NCBI GenBank assembly: GCA_007120685.1
Contig: SKNG01000273.1
Location: 1-7,193 of the forward strand
Reading direction: 5' to 3'
Source: Paracoccaceae bacterium
GTDB taxonomy: Bacteria; Pseudomonadota; Alphaproteobacteria; Rhodobacterales; Rhodobacteraceae
Length of the DNA: 7,193 nucleotides
The notes beneath the pieces were generated by a model that saw nothing but the letters and a program-made list of their open reading frames with translations, had not been told where the DNA came from and did not search any database. Positions within the stretch are counted from its first letter, which is position 1, and each line of letters starts with the position of its first letter. Made by a program: the position numbers and the translations under genes. This document shows, in pieces, positions 1 to 5,258 of this stretch.

Positions 1-59
1 CAGATGTTTTCGCCCATACGGCGGTCGATCTTGTACTTGGCAGCGGTGCGCTTGGTCAC
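1..59 (-). CDS. rpsD: 30S ribosomal protein S4, N-terminal fragment (runs off left edge)
   Basis: The 19 complete codons read VTKRTAAKYKIDRRMGENI, which I recognise as the start of alphaproteobacterial S4, the primary 16S-binding protein that nucleates the 5' domain of the small subunit. The start is GTG at 57-59. It is supported by a good Shine-Dalgarno (AAGGAGAT on the minus strand, 65-72) and by the conserved order of residues directly after it. The family is about 206 residues, so roughly 90% lies outside the window. The gene appears to have its own promoter (219-246) and a leader of about 150 nt, so it need not be co-transcribed with the Hint gene upstream on the same strand. Recognition rests on a short but highly conserved segment. 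Confidence 0.93.
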   Translation of the reverse strand, partial: MTKRTAAKYKIDRRMGENI

Positions 60-212
60 GGCTGATCTCCTTCTCGTGCAGCCCACGGACGGGGCGGAAA
101 AGGGCGTTGTCCTCCTCCCCCGTGAGTGGCGCCACGCGCCGGGGGCGACAGGTTTCCCCTTGCGGGGTCCACCAACACCAATGAATGCAGCCCGGGCAAC
201 ACGCCCGGGAAC
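60..212 (-). promoter_or_regulatory. Long structured 5' leader of rpsD
   Basis: This is the predicted untranslated leader between the rpsD promoter and its GTG start, about 150 nt. In transcript order it can form three hairpins. The first pairs CCCGGGC with GCCCGGG (191-209, 5-nt loop). The second is CCCC-GCAA-GGGG (156-167), a GNRA tetraloop. The third is nested: GGCGC/GCGCC (128-140) is enclosed by pairing of 141-145 with 117-121. In many bacteria S4 represses its own mRNA or operon by binding a leader structure; that it does so here is inference. Confidence 0.45.
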
Positions 213-218
213 GCGCGG

Positions 219-246
219 CTTATACAGCCGCCGCAGCCGGTGTCAA
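219..246 (-). promoter_or_regulatory. Sigma-70-type promoter of rpsD
   Basis: On the minus strand there is a perfect -35 hexamer TTGACA (241-246), a 16-bp spacer and a -10 hexamer TATAAG (219-224). Five of the six -10 bases match the consensus, which is unusually good for a high-GC alphaproteobacterium and fits a highly expressed ribosomal gene. Transcription would begin near 212. Confidence 0.75.
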
Positions 247-470
247 CCGCGCCTGCCCCGGCAACCGAGGTCTGTCCATTCGGCCTCAGGAACCAGAACA
301 CCGCCGAAGACGGGCCTTCGAAAGCTCGTCTGGACGCGCCTTCGAAGGCGCGTTTCCCGCGATGGCCCAAGCGCTGGAAGGAATGAACACCACGCGAGCC
401 TCTTGGCGCGCCGTGAAGGGGAAAAATGCAATCCCCCTGCCGTGGCAGCGCCGCGCTCGACCGGCAGCCC
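247..470. other. Non-coding stretch between the Hint gene and the rpsD promoter
   Basis: I see no convincing gene here. Short open frames on both strands lack ribosome binding sites and mostly translate the repeat at 310-353. Near the 3' end of the Hint gene, 417-438 can form a weak hairpin (AGGGGA pairing with TCCCCCT) without a clear following T-run, so it is a doubtful terminator. Confidence 0.6.
310..353. repeat. Paired-palindrome dispersed repeat, copy 1
   Basis: Two 20-bp palindromes are separated by a 4-bp spacer (CTGG, 330-333). The first (310-329) is imperfect with the core TTCGAA. The second (334-353, ACGCGCCTTCGAAGGCGCGT) is a perfect inverted repeat with the same core. The same architecture with the same 4-bp spacing recurs at 7046-7089. 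As RNA either strand would form two adjacent hairpins. It lies past the 3' end of the Hint gene and upstream of the rpsD promoter, so it could act as a terminator or mRNA 3'-end stabiliser, or simply be a REP-like element. Confidence 0.8.
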
Positions 471-1526
471 TCAGGCCATCGCGTGACGCAGGATCTGGGC
501 CTCGGCCGTGTTCAGGCAGCGCCGCGCCTCGGGGCCCAGGCGCTGCGGATCGGCCACCAGCCCCGGACAGGCGCGCTCGATCGACCGCGCGTGCCATTTC
601 AGCACATCGGGATCGGTCAGCGCGGGGTGAAAGCTCTCGCAAGCCAGACCGTTGGCCACAATGATCTGATGACCGGGGAACATCAGATGCACATAGGTGA
701 CACCGGGCAGCGAGAAGTCCCGTCGCACCCGGCGCCCGTCTTCCAGATCGGCGGCGGCGACCAGCACCTCGTCACTGTTGAACAGCGCCTCGGGGTCGCG
801 CATCAGCAATCTGTGGCCGGGCGAGACCACCAGATCACCCTCTGGCGCGCGGCTGCCCAGGGTTCCGGCAGCGATGCGCACCGGGCGCAGGCGGGGATGC
901 AGGAATAGCTCGGCACCGCTGAGTTGCGTCTCGCCACGCCAGATCACCGGCTGCGCGCCGTTGTCGCGGGTCGCTACCAGATCGCCCGGCATCAGAGCCT
1001 CGATCGGGCGCGGCCCTTGCGGCGTGTCGATGCGGGTGCCCGGCAGGAAGCAGATGACACCGGCCGCGCGCCGCCTGGCGGGCTCTGGCGGGCGCCAGGC
1101 GCAGACCCAAAGCTCGCGCCCTTCAGGCGGCAGGAAAGGGGCAAAGGCGGCCAGCGTTCCGGCACCGCGCCGGATCAGCCGGGCATGATAAAGGCGGTGG
1201 CCGTCGGTCAGTGCAAAGCTGTCAGGCGGCAGGTCCGCCGGCGCCAGAAAGGCGCTGTCCTCGGCCTGCGTGGGCAGAGGTTCGGGTTCGGCCAGGCGTT
1301 GCACGCGTCCGATCCGACGGCGTGCGCGGCTGCGCACATCCGAGGTGCGAAGCGTCGTTTCCAGCCACAGGGCAGCCGGCCCCGGGTCCAGCTTGACTGC
1401 CGTCCCCTGCCAGCGCCATGTCATGCCCGCAGCCATCATTTCGGGCGCAAGCCCCTGTTCTTCGCCAAGGGTGACCTGCGCCCAGTCCACCGCGAACACG
1501 CCGCGGAAACCGGAAGTCCTGCTCAT
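471..1526 (-). CDS. Hint-domain (Hint_2, hedgehog/intein-type) protein
   Basis: A 351-residue protein of unknown biological role. Residues 1-155 form an uncharacterised N-terminal region. A Hint_2-type domain spans about 156-300. It opens with GVICFLPGTRI, where Cys159 is in the position of the Hint nucleophile, followed by TPQGPRPIEALMPGDLVAT. It has a block-B-like VSPGHRLL (Ser235, His238) and ends with the YVHLMFPGHQIIVANG region (His280, His286) and ACESF. A tail of about 50 residues follows. Hint domains in hedgehogs, inteins and bacterial toxins catalyse N-S acyl shift and self-cleavage; whether this one does is not known. I see no signal peptide and no RTX repeats. The nearest Shine-Dalgarno (AAGGA, 1541-1545) is 14 nt from the ATG, so the start is only moderately certain. 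The gene is on the same strand as the DUF1127 gene upstream and rpsD downstream but is probably a separate unit. Confidence 0.85.
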   Translation of the reverse strand: MSRTSGFRGVFAVDWAQVTLGEEQGLAPEMMAAGMTWRWQGTAVKLDPGPAALWLETTLRTSDVRSRARRRIGRVQRLAEPEPLPTQAEDSAFLAPADLPPDSFALTDGHRLYHARLIRRGAGTLAAFAPFLPPEGRELWVCAWRPPEPARRRAAGVICFLPGTRIDTPQGPRPIEALMPGDLVATRDNGAQPVIWRGETQLSGAELFLHPRLRPVRIAAGTLGSRAPEGDLVVSPGHRLLMRDPEALFNSDEVLVAAADLEDGRRVRRDFSLPGVTYVHLMFPGHQIIVANGLACESFHPALTDPDVLKWHARSIERACPGLVADPQRLGPEARRCLNTAEAQILRHAMA

Positions 1527-1567
1527 CTGCCTGCCTGTTTTCCTTATTTTGCAGGGAAACTAGCAGG

Positions 1568-1606
1568 AAAAAAACGAACTGCCCAGAAAAACCTGAGAAC
1601 CGCAGT
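1568..1606 (-). terminator. Probable intrinsic terminator of the DUF1127 gene
   Basis: Read on the minus strand, ACTG, a 5-nt bulge and CTCAG (1593-1597) pair with CTGGG and CAGT around the 6-nt loop GTTTTT. After TCG there is a run of seven T (1568-1574). The stem is bulged and contains a G-U pair, so it is not strong, but the T-run and its place about 65 nt past the stop codon support termination. Confidence 0.4.
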
Positions 1607-1669
1607 CAGCCGCGATGACCGGCGCGCCAACGGGCTGCGCCCGCCACTGCACGCCCGCCAGCTGCCCTT

Positions 1670-1894
1670 CTAGAGCGACAGCAACCGATCCCGGAACACG
1701 TGGCGGACGATATCGTCGCGCTCGATCCCGCGGGCGGCGAGTTCGGCATCGCTGAGCGCTTCCAGATACTCGATCTCGGCCCGCCGCGCCCGGCGATTGG
1801 CATAGGCCTCCAGCCGGTCTGAGAGCCGTGCCAGCTTCACCTCGACGGACTGACGAAGCGATGCCGAAAGATTGGTGTTGTTGATGTAGGCCAT
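1670..1894 (-). CDS. DUF1127 small protein
   Basis: A 74-residue basic protein. The first 40 or so residues look helical (SLRQSVEVKLARLSDRLEAY) and are followed by an arginine-rich patch (NRRARRAE). Residues 47-70 (DAELAARGIERDDIVRHVFR) match the C-terminal DUF1127 signature, in which an Arg or Lys follows the conserved Gly-Ile/Leu. Small DUF1127 proteins are frequent in Alphaproteobacteria. CcaF1 of Rhodobacter sphaeroides is a family member reported to bind RNA and affect small-RNA maturation, so an RNA-linked role is possible but not shown here. The ATG is supported by AAGGGG (1903-1908), 8 nt upstream. A promoter (1939-1967) and a terminator (1568-1606) fit a single-gene unit. Confidence 0.88.
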   Translation of the reverse strand: MAYINNTNLSASLRQSVEVKLARLSDRLEAYANRRARRAEIEYLEALSDAELAARGIERDDIVRHVFRDRLLSL

Positions 1895-1938
1895 TTCGGA
1901 AACCCCTTTTGTCGGCGTGGTTTCCTCCCTTGGGGCGC

Positions 1939-1967
1939 AAGATAGGACATTGATGCTGCCCTATCCA
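1939..1967 (-). promoter_or_regulatory. Candidate promoter of the DUF1127 gene
   Basis: On the minus strand TGGATA (1962-1967) and TATCTT (1939-1944) are separated by 17 bp, each matching four of six consensus bases. The predicted start near 1932 gives a leader of about 38 nt with a well-placed Shine-Dalgarno. Confidence 0.4.
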
Positions 1968-2051
1968 CCGCCACCACCGAAAAGCCGGCTTGCGCCACGG
2001 ACATGGCTGTTCTCACCCTGCCACCTGCGCGGGCAACCCAGCCCATCCAGG

Positions 2052-2070
2052 GGGCAGCGTTGCGCTGCCC
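2052..2070. repeat. Inverted repeat upstream of the flavin monooxygenase gene
   Basis: GGGCAGCG and CGCTGCCC form a perfect 8-bp stem with a 3-nt loop, about 50 bp before the monooxygenase ATG in the divergent intergenic region. No T-run follows on either strand, so it is not an intrinsic terminator. It could be an operator or a hairpin in the leader. Confidence 0.5.
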
Positions 2071-2118
2071 GGCGCCCCGCCCTAATGTTTGCGACGTTCA
2101 CGGCGAAGGAAAACCACG

Positions 2119-3405
2119 ATGTCGGAAAAGATGATCCTGATTGCTGGCGGCGGTATCGGCGGCTTGAGCCTGGCGCTGACCCTGCACCAGATCGGCCTGC
2201 GCTGTATCGTGTTCGAATCGGCAACCGAGATGAAGCCGATGGGCGTCGGCATCAACATCCAGCCCAACGCGGTGCGCGAGTTGTTCGATCTGGGCCTCGA
2301 TGCCGGCACCTTGGACAAGGTGGGCCTGCCGGCGCGGGAATGGGCGCTGGTGGGGCTGAACGGCAACGACATCCATGCCGAACCGCGCGGGCTGGAAGCG
2401 GGTTATCGCTGGCCGCAATACGCCGTGCACCGTGGCGAATTTCACATGCTGCTTTACCGGCAGGTGATCGAACGGCTGGGGGCGGATGCCGTGCGCCTTG
2501 GCACCCGGGTCACCGGCTATGCCCCTGGCGAAGACGGTGACGTGCGGGTCACGCTGACGCAGGTCGATGGCAGCACGGGGTCGGCGCGCGGGGCGCTGCT
2601 GATCGGCGCCGATGGCATTCATTCGGCGGTGCGCGCACAGATGCACCCGGATCAGCCGCCGATCCACTGGGGCGGTGTGCTGATGTGGCGCGGCACGGTG
2701 CGCGACCGGCCCATCCGCACGGGGTCATCCTTCGTGGGGCTGGGCACGCATGCGCACCGGATGGTGATCTATCCGATCTCGCACCCGGGCAGCGACGGGC
2801 TTGCCCTGATCAACTGGATTGCCGAGGTCACCGTGGACCCGGGCACTGGCTGGCAGCACAAGGGCTGGTTCAAGCCGGCGCGGATCGATGACTTCATTCA
2901 TCATTTCGAAGGCTTTCGCTACGACTGGCTGGACGTGCCGGCGATGCTGCGTCGCGCCGATATCGCCTATGAAAACCCGATGATCGACCGCGACCCCATT
3001 CCCACCTGGGTCGATGGCCCGGTGGCGCTGATGGGGGATGCGGCGCATGCGATGTATCCCACCGGGTCGAACGGTGCCAGCCAGGCGATTGTCGATGCAA
3101 GGGTGATCGGGGCTAAACTGCTGGAGCACGGGGTCGGCCCAGAGGCGCTGGCCGCCTATGATGCGCAACTCTGCGCGCCGATCTCGGAACTGGTGCTGCG
3201 CAATCGTGGCGCCGGGCCTTTCGGCATGCTGAACATCGTCGACGACCGTTGCGGCGGCGTCTTCGAGGATATCGAAACGGTGTTTCCCGCCGAGGAGCGC
3301 GCGGCCTTCATGGCAGGCTACAAGACTGCGGCGGGTTTTTCCGTAGACCGACTGAACGCTGCGCCATCGCTGATCGCGCCGGGGGCGCGGATAGGGCCGG
3401 ACTGA
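2119..3405 (+). CDS. PhzS-like FAD-dependent monooxygenase (group A flavoprotein hydroxylase)
   Basis: A 428-residue cytosolic flavoprotein expected to hydroxylate an aromatic or heterocyclic substrate with NAD(P)H and O2. The N-terminus has the dinucleotide fold ILIAGGGIGGLSLAL (GxGxxG at 10-15, ribose-binding Glu33). The DG motif GADGIHSAVR is at 163-172 and the GD motif GDAAHAMYP at 306-314. MGVGINIQPNAV (41-52), MHPDQP (175-180), WRGT (190-193) and NGASQAI (318-324) closely resemble Pseudomonas PhzS, the 5-methylphenazine-1-carboxylate 1-monooxygenase, as I recall it. Salicylate or kynurenine hydroxylases are more distant relatives. The true substrate is unknown, since no phenazine genes are visible nearby. 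I chose the ATG at 2119, eight bases after AAGGA (2106-2110), because residues 5-15 are the conserved start of the fold. An upstream in-frame ATG at 2089 would add ten basic residues without a ribosome binding site. The stop is 35 bp from the convergent permease gene. Confidence 0.88.
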   Translation: MSEKMILIAGGGIGGLSLALTLHQIGLRCIVFESATEMKPMGVGINIQPNAVRELFDLGLDAGTLDKVGLPAREWALVGLNGNDIHAEPRGLEAGYRWPQYAVHRGEFHMLLYRQVIERLGADAVRLGTRVTGYAPGEDGDVRVTLTQVDGSTGSARGALLIGADGIHSAVRAQMHPDQPPIHWGGVLMWRGTVRDRPIRTGSSFVGLGTHAHRMVIYPISHPGSDGLALINWIAEVTVDPGTGWQHKGWFKPARIDDFIHHFEGFRYDWLDVPAMLRRADIAYENPMIDRDPIPTWVDGPVALMGDAAHAMYPTGSNGASQAIVDARVIGAKLLEHGVGPEALAAYDAQLCAPISELVLRNRGAGPFGMLNIVDDRCGGVFEDIETVFPAEERAAFMAGYKTAAGFSVDRLNAAPSLIAPGARIGPD

Positions 3406-3440
3406 CCAGGGAGCGTCGAGTTGCCCGTGGTTCGCCGCTG

Positions 3441-4298
3441 TCAGCGGTTCAGAAGATCCTTGTGGTGTTTGCGCACCAGCAGCAGCCCCAGGAACATCGG
3501 CACGAGGATCCAGATAATCACATAGGGCACAGAGATGTATTCGGGCCGATAAAGCGGGTAGAAGCCATCGCGCATGATCCCGGTCAGGTGAAGGATCGGA
3601 TTGTACCACAGGTATTTCTGCGCGATCTCCGGCATGGCCTCGTAGTGAATGATCACGCCGGAGATGATCATCAGCGGCGCGGTAAGGATGCGCCACACGT
3701 TCTGATACACCGGCACCCGTTCGAACATGAAGCAGTTGAGCACGCCCACACCAAAGCCCAGGGCCAGTGTGAGGAAAACCGCAAGGATGACCTTTGGCCA
3801 GTCGATCGGGGTTCCGATATCCTCGTAAATCATGATGCCGGTCAGGATGATCGTCATCACCGCGATCATCAGCAGCGCATTGAGCATGAAGCGCGCCAGC
3901 AGTGCATCCATCCAGGTGACACCGGGATAGAAAAGCAGCGCCTTCGAATAGGACAGCCCCTTCCCCACCACCGAGCCCGTTTCCTTGAAGGCGCGCAGGA
4001 TCAGCAGGCCCGTCCCCTTGTAAAGAATGAAGCTGGTGCCCAGGCTTGGCGTGCGCATCAAGAGCGACCAGGCGAAGGCCAGCACGACGATGATGAACAG
4101 CGGCTGCAGCACCGCCCAGACATAGCCCCCGGGCTTGCGCCCGAAGCGCGTTGTCATCTCGCGCAGGATCAGCGCAAGAATGGAACGAACAGGGCGCAGC
4201 CGTAGCGGCGACCGGCCGCCAGGCGTTGCGGCCCGGGGCAGCGACACGCTGTCAGTGGACGAATTGCCGGAAAGATCGGTCAATACTGCTGGCTCCAT
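3441..4298 (-). CDS. ABC-2 type permease, KpsM/Wzm-like polysaccharide exporter subunit
   Basis: A 285-residue inner-membrane protein. Residues 1-35 are a polar N-tail, followed by the amphipathic segment typical of polysaccharide exporters (LALILREMTTRFGRKPGGYVW, about 41-61). Hydrophobic segments lie near 60-80, 87-104, 133-156, 168-190, 203-218 and 256-275, six as usual for ABC-2 permeases. WYNPILHLTGIMRDGFYP (231-248) is the conserved loop before the last helix, and the tail is basic (RKHHKDLLNR). The family exports capsule, O-antigen or teichoic-type glycans with a separate KpsT/Wzt ATPase. No ATPase is adjacent here: a convergent monooxygenase follows and a divergent Usp gene lies upstream. 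The ATG has no Shine-Dalgarno. A TTG five codons later (4281-4283) has GGAG nine bases before it and may be the real start. The substrate is not identifiable. Confidence 0.85.
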   Translation of the reverse strand: MEPAVLTDLSGNSSTDSVSLPRAATPGGRSPLRLRPVRSILALILREMTTRFGRKPGGYVWAVLQPLFIIVVLAFAWSLLMRTPSLGTSFILYKGTGLLILRAFKETGSVVGKGLSYSKALLFYPGVTWMDALLARFMLNALLMIAVMTIILTGIMIYEDIGTPIDWPKVILAVFLTLALGFGVGVLNCFMFERVPVYQNVWRILTAPLMIISGVIIHYEAMPEIAQKYLWYNPILHLTGIMRDGFYPLYRPEYISVPYVIIWILVPMFLGLLLVRKHHKDLLNR

Positions 4299-4311
4299 GA
4301 GGCACCAGCGT

Positions 4312-4340
4312 TCTATGCCCTAATTCACTGGCCTTTTCAA
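4312..4340 (-). promoter_or_regulatory. Candidate promoter of the permease gene, overlapped by an inverted repeat
   Basis: On the minus strand TTGAAA (4335-4340) and CATAGA (4312-4317) are 17 bp apart. The predicted start near 4305 would leave about 7 nt before the annotated ATG, or about 22 nt before the alternative TTG start. An inverted repeat GCCTTT-TC-AAAGGC (4331-4344) covers the -35 hexamer and could be an operator. Confidence 0.35.
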
Positions 4341-4492
4341 AGGCACTAGAACGTGAACAGCATCCCTGGTCGGCGTCTCGGCCCGGGACCCCGGCAATAC
4401 GATCAAAGCCGGCCATCTCTCTGCGCCTTCTGCTCGACAGTGCTGACTGCGACAACTGCCACCGACCCCTGGTCTGCCGGTCATGCCCATCG

Positions 4493-4525
4493 CGGCAGGA
4501 TACCGGCAGGAAATGCCCGGCAGGA
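4493..4525 (+). repeat. Three direct copies of CGGCAGGA
   Basis: The octamer occurs at 4493-4500, 4504-4511 and 4518-4525, starting 11 and 14 bp apart. An inverted partial copy (CTGCCG) lies just upstream near 4474. This could be a cluster of regulator sites or chance in GC-rich DNA. Confidence 0.4.
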
Positions 4526-4579
4526 CAGCCCATGACGATACGGGACGCGGCGAGCTTGCGGCTCTGACCTGTCGGTTCT

Positions 4580-4608
4580 TTGCATTCGTGTCGTTTTTCA
4601 AATAGCGT
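4580..4608 (+). promoter_or_regulatory. Weak candidate promoter of the usp-BCCT operon
   Basis: TTGCAT (4580-4585) and TAGCGT (4603-4608) are separated by 17 bp in the most AT-rich part of this region. It would give a leader of about 170 nt that includes the dyad at 4649-4663. The -10 match is poor. Confidence 0.25.
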
Positions 4609-4648
4609 GCGCCGTATCAGAGGGTGCGGACCCAGGGCTTGAGCGGAT

Positions 4649-4663
4649 CCTGATGGCATCAGG
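4649..4663. promoter_or_regulatory. 15-bp dyad, possible operator
   Basis: CCTGATG and CATCAGG are perfect 7-bp arms around one central base, a form typical of a dimeric regulator site. It lies about 120 bp before the usp start. No regulator can be named from it. Confidence 0.35.
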
Positions 4664-4783
4664 CCCACGCGCTGCAGACCCAGGGCAGCAGAGGGCTGCT
4701 CTTGCATCGACGGGGCAAACCGTTGGGCAACCAGTCCTGACATCGCGGGCCTATCACAAGGGAGAAGGGAACAAGGAGGAACC

Positions 4784-5197
4784 ATGTTCAGCAAGATACT
4801 CGTGCCGGTCGATCTGGCGCATGCCGACCAGCTTGAAAAGGCACTCACGGTAGCGGCCGATATGGCCAACCATCATGGCGCCGGCGTCGTCTACGTGGGG
4901 ATCACCGAACAGACGCCGGGCGCGGTGGCCCACACGCCTGCGGAATACGCGTCCAAACTCAATGACTTCGCCGCCGGTCTGGCCAGCAAACACGGCATCG
5001 ATGCCGAAGCGCTGAGCCTCACCAGCCACGACCCGACCACGGAAATCAACAAACTGCTCGTCAAGGCCGTTCAGGACACCGGTGCCGATCTGGTGGTGAT
5101 GGCCAGCCATCCGCCCAGCGTGACCGACTACCTGTGGGCCTCGCATGGCGGCTGGGTGGCCGAACATGCTGCCGTCTCGGTCTTCGTTGTGCGCTGA
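4784..5197 (+). CDS. Universal stress protein (UspA family) with degenerate ATP loop
   Basis: A 137-residue single-domain Usp. It starts with the typical beta strand MFSKILVPVDLA, has a second strand GAGVVYVGI near residues 32-40, then GADLVVMASH (101-110) and SVFVVR at the end. ATP-binding Usp proteins carry a loop of form G-x2-G-x9-G-S/T after the GSH position. Here it reads ASHPPSVTDYLWASHGGWVA, with Pro instead of the first glycines, so binding of ATP is uncertain. A strong Shine-Dalgarno AAGGAGG (4773-4779) sits 4 nt before the ATG. The BCCT transporter gene starts 61 bp downstream with no terminator between, so the two are almost certainly one operon. A known analogy is TeaD of Halomonas elongata, a Usp that regulates the ectoine transporter TeaABC, although that transporter is of the TRAP type. 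A regulatory role on the transporter is inference. Confidence 0.9.
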   Translation: MFSKILVPVDLAHADQLEKALTVAADMANHHGAGVVYVGITEQTPGAVAHTPAEYASKLNDFAAGLASKHGIDAEALSLTSHDPTTEINKLLVKAVQDTGADLVVMASHPPSVTDYLWASHGGWVAEHAAVSVFVVR

Positions 5198-5258
5198 CCG
5201 GCCGCGCGAAACAGCATATCGACACCGAAAACGACGACGAAAAGGGAGAGGGAGACAG

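Larger units (their letters stand above)
4299..4783. other. 485-bp non-coding stretch between the permease and Usp genes
   Basis: This divergent intergenic region holds the promoters of both neighbours. Open frames here lack ribosome binding sites and recognisable protein sequence. It contains three copies of CGGCAGGA (4493-4525), a 15-bp dyad (4649-4663), a direct repeat of GACCCAGGGC (4629-4638 and 4677-4686) and a small hairpin AGCAG-AGGG-CTGCT (4687-4700). I cannot exclude a small RNA. Confidence 0.6.

Noticed and set aside
185..664. Plus- and minus-strand open frames of about 160 and 118 codons near the repeat at 310-353
   Set aside because: They cross the repeat (giving motifs such as RAFEGAF) and the Hint gene 3' end in wrong frames. 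There is no ribosome binding site and no family resemblance.
1631..1643. CGGGC-TGC-GCCCG hairpin just after the DUF1127 stop as its terminator
   Set aside because: It has a short stem and no T-run. The structure with seven T at 1568-1606 is a better candidate.
3435..3447. Inverted repeat CCGCT-GTC-AGCGG between the convergent genes as a bidirectional terminator
   Set aside because: The stem is only five pairs, overlaps the permease stop codon and has no T-run on either strand.
2725..3696. A 323-codon open frame on the minus strand across the end of the monooxygenase gene
   Set aside because: It overlaps two well supported genes, its translation is rich in Arg, His and Pro with no recognisable motif, and long antisense frames are common in high-GC coding DNA.
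4252..4869. A 205-codon minus-strand open frame spanning the permease-usp intergenic region
   Set aside because: It overlaps the starts of both flanking genes, its translation is Ser/Arg/Pro-rich without motifs, and it lacks a Shine-Dalgarno.
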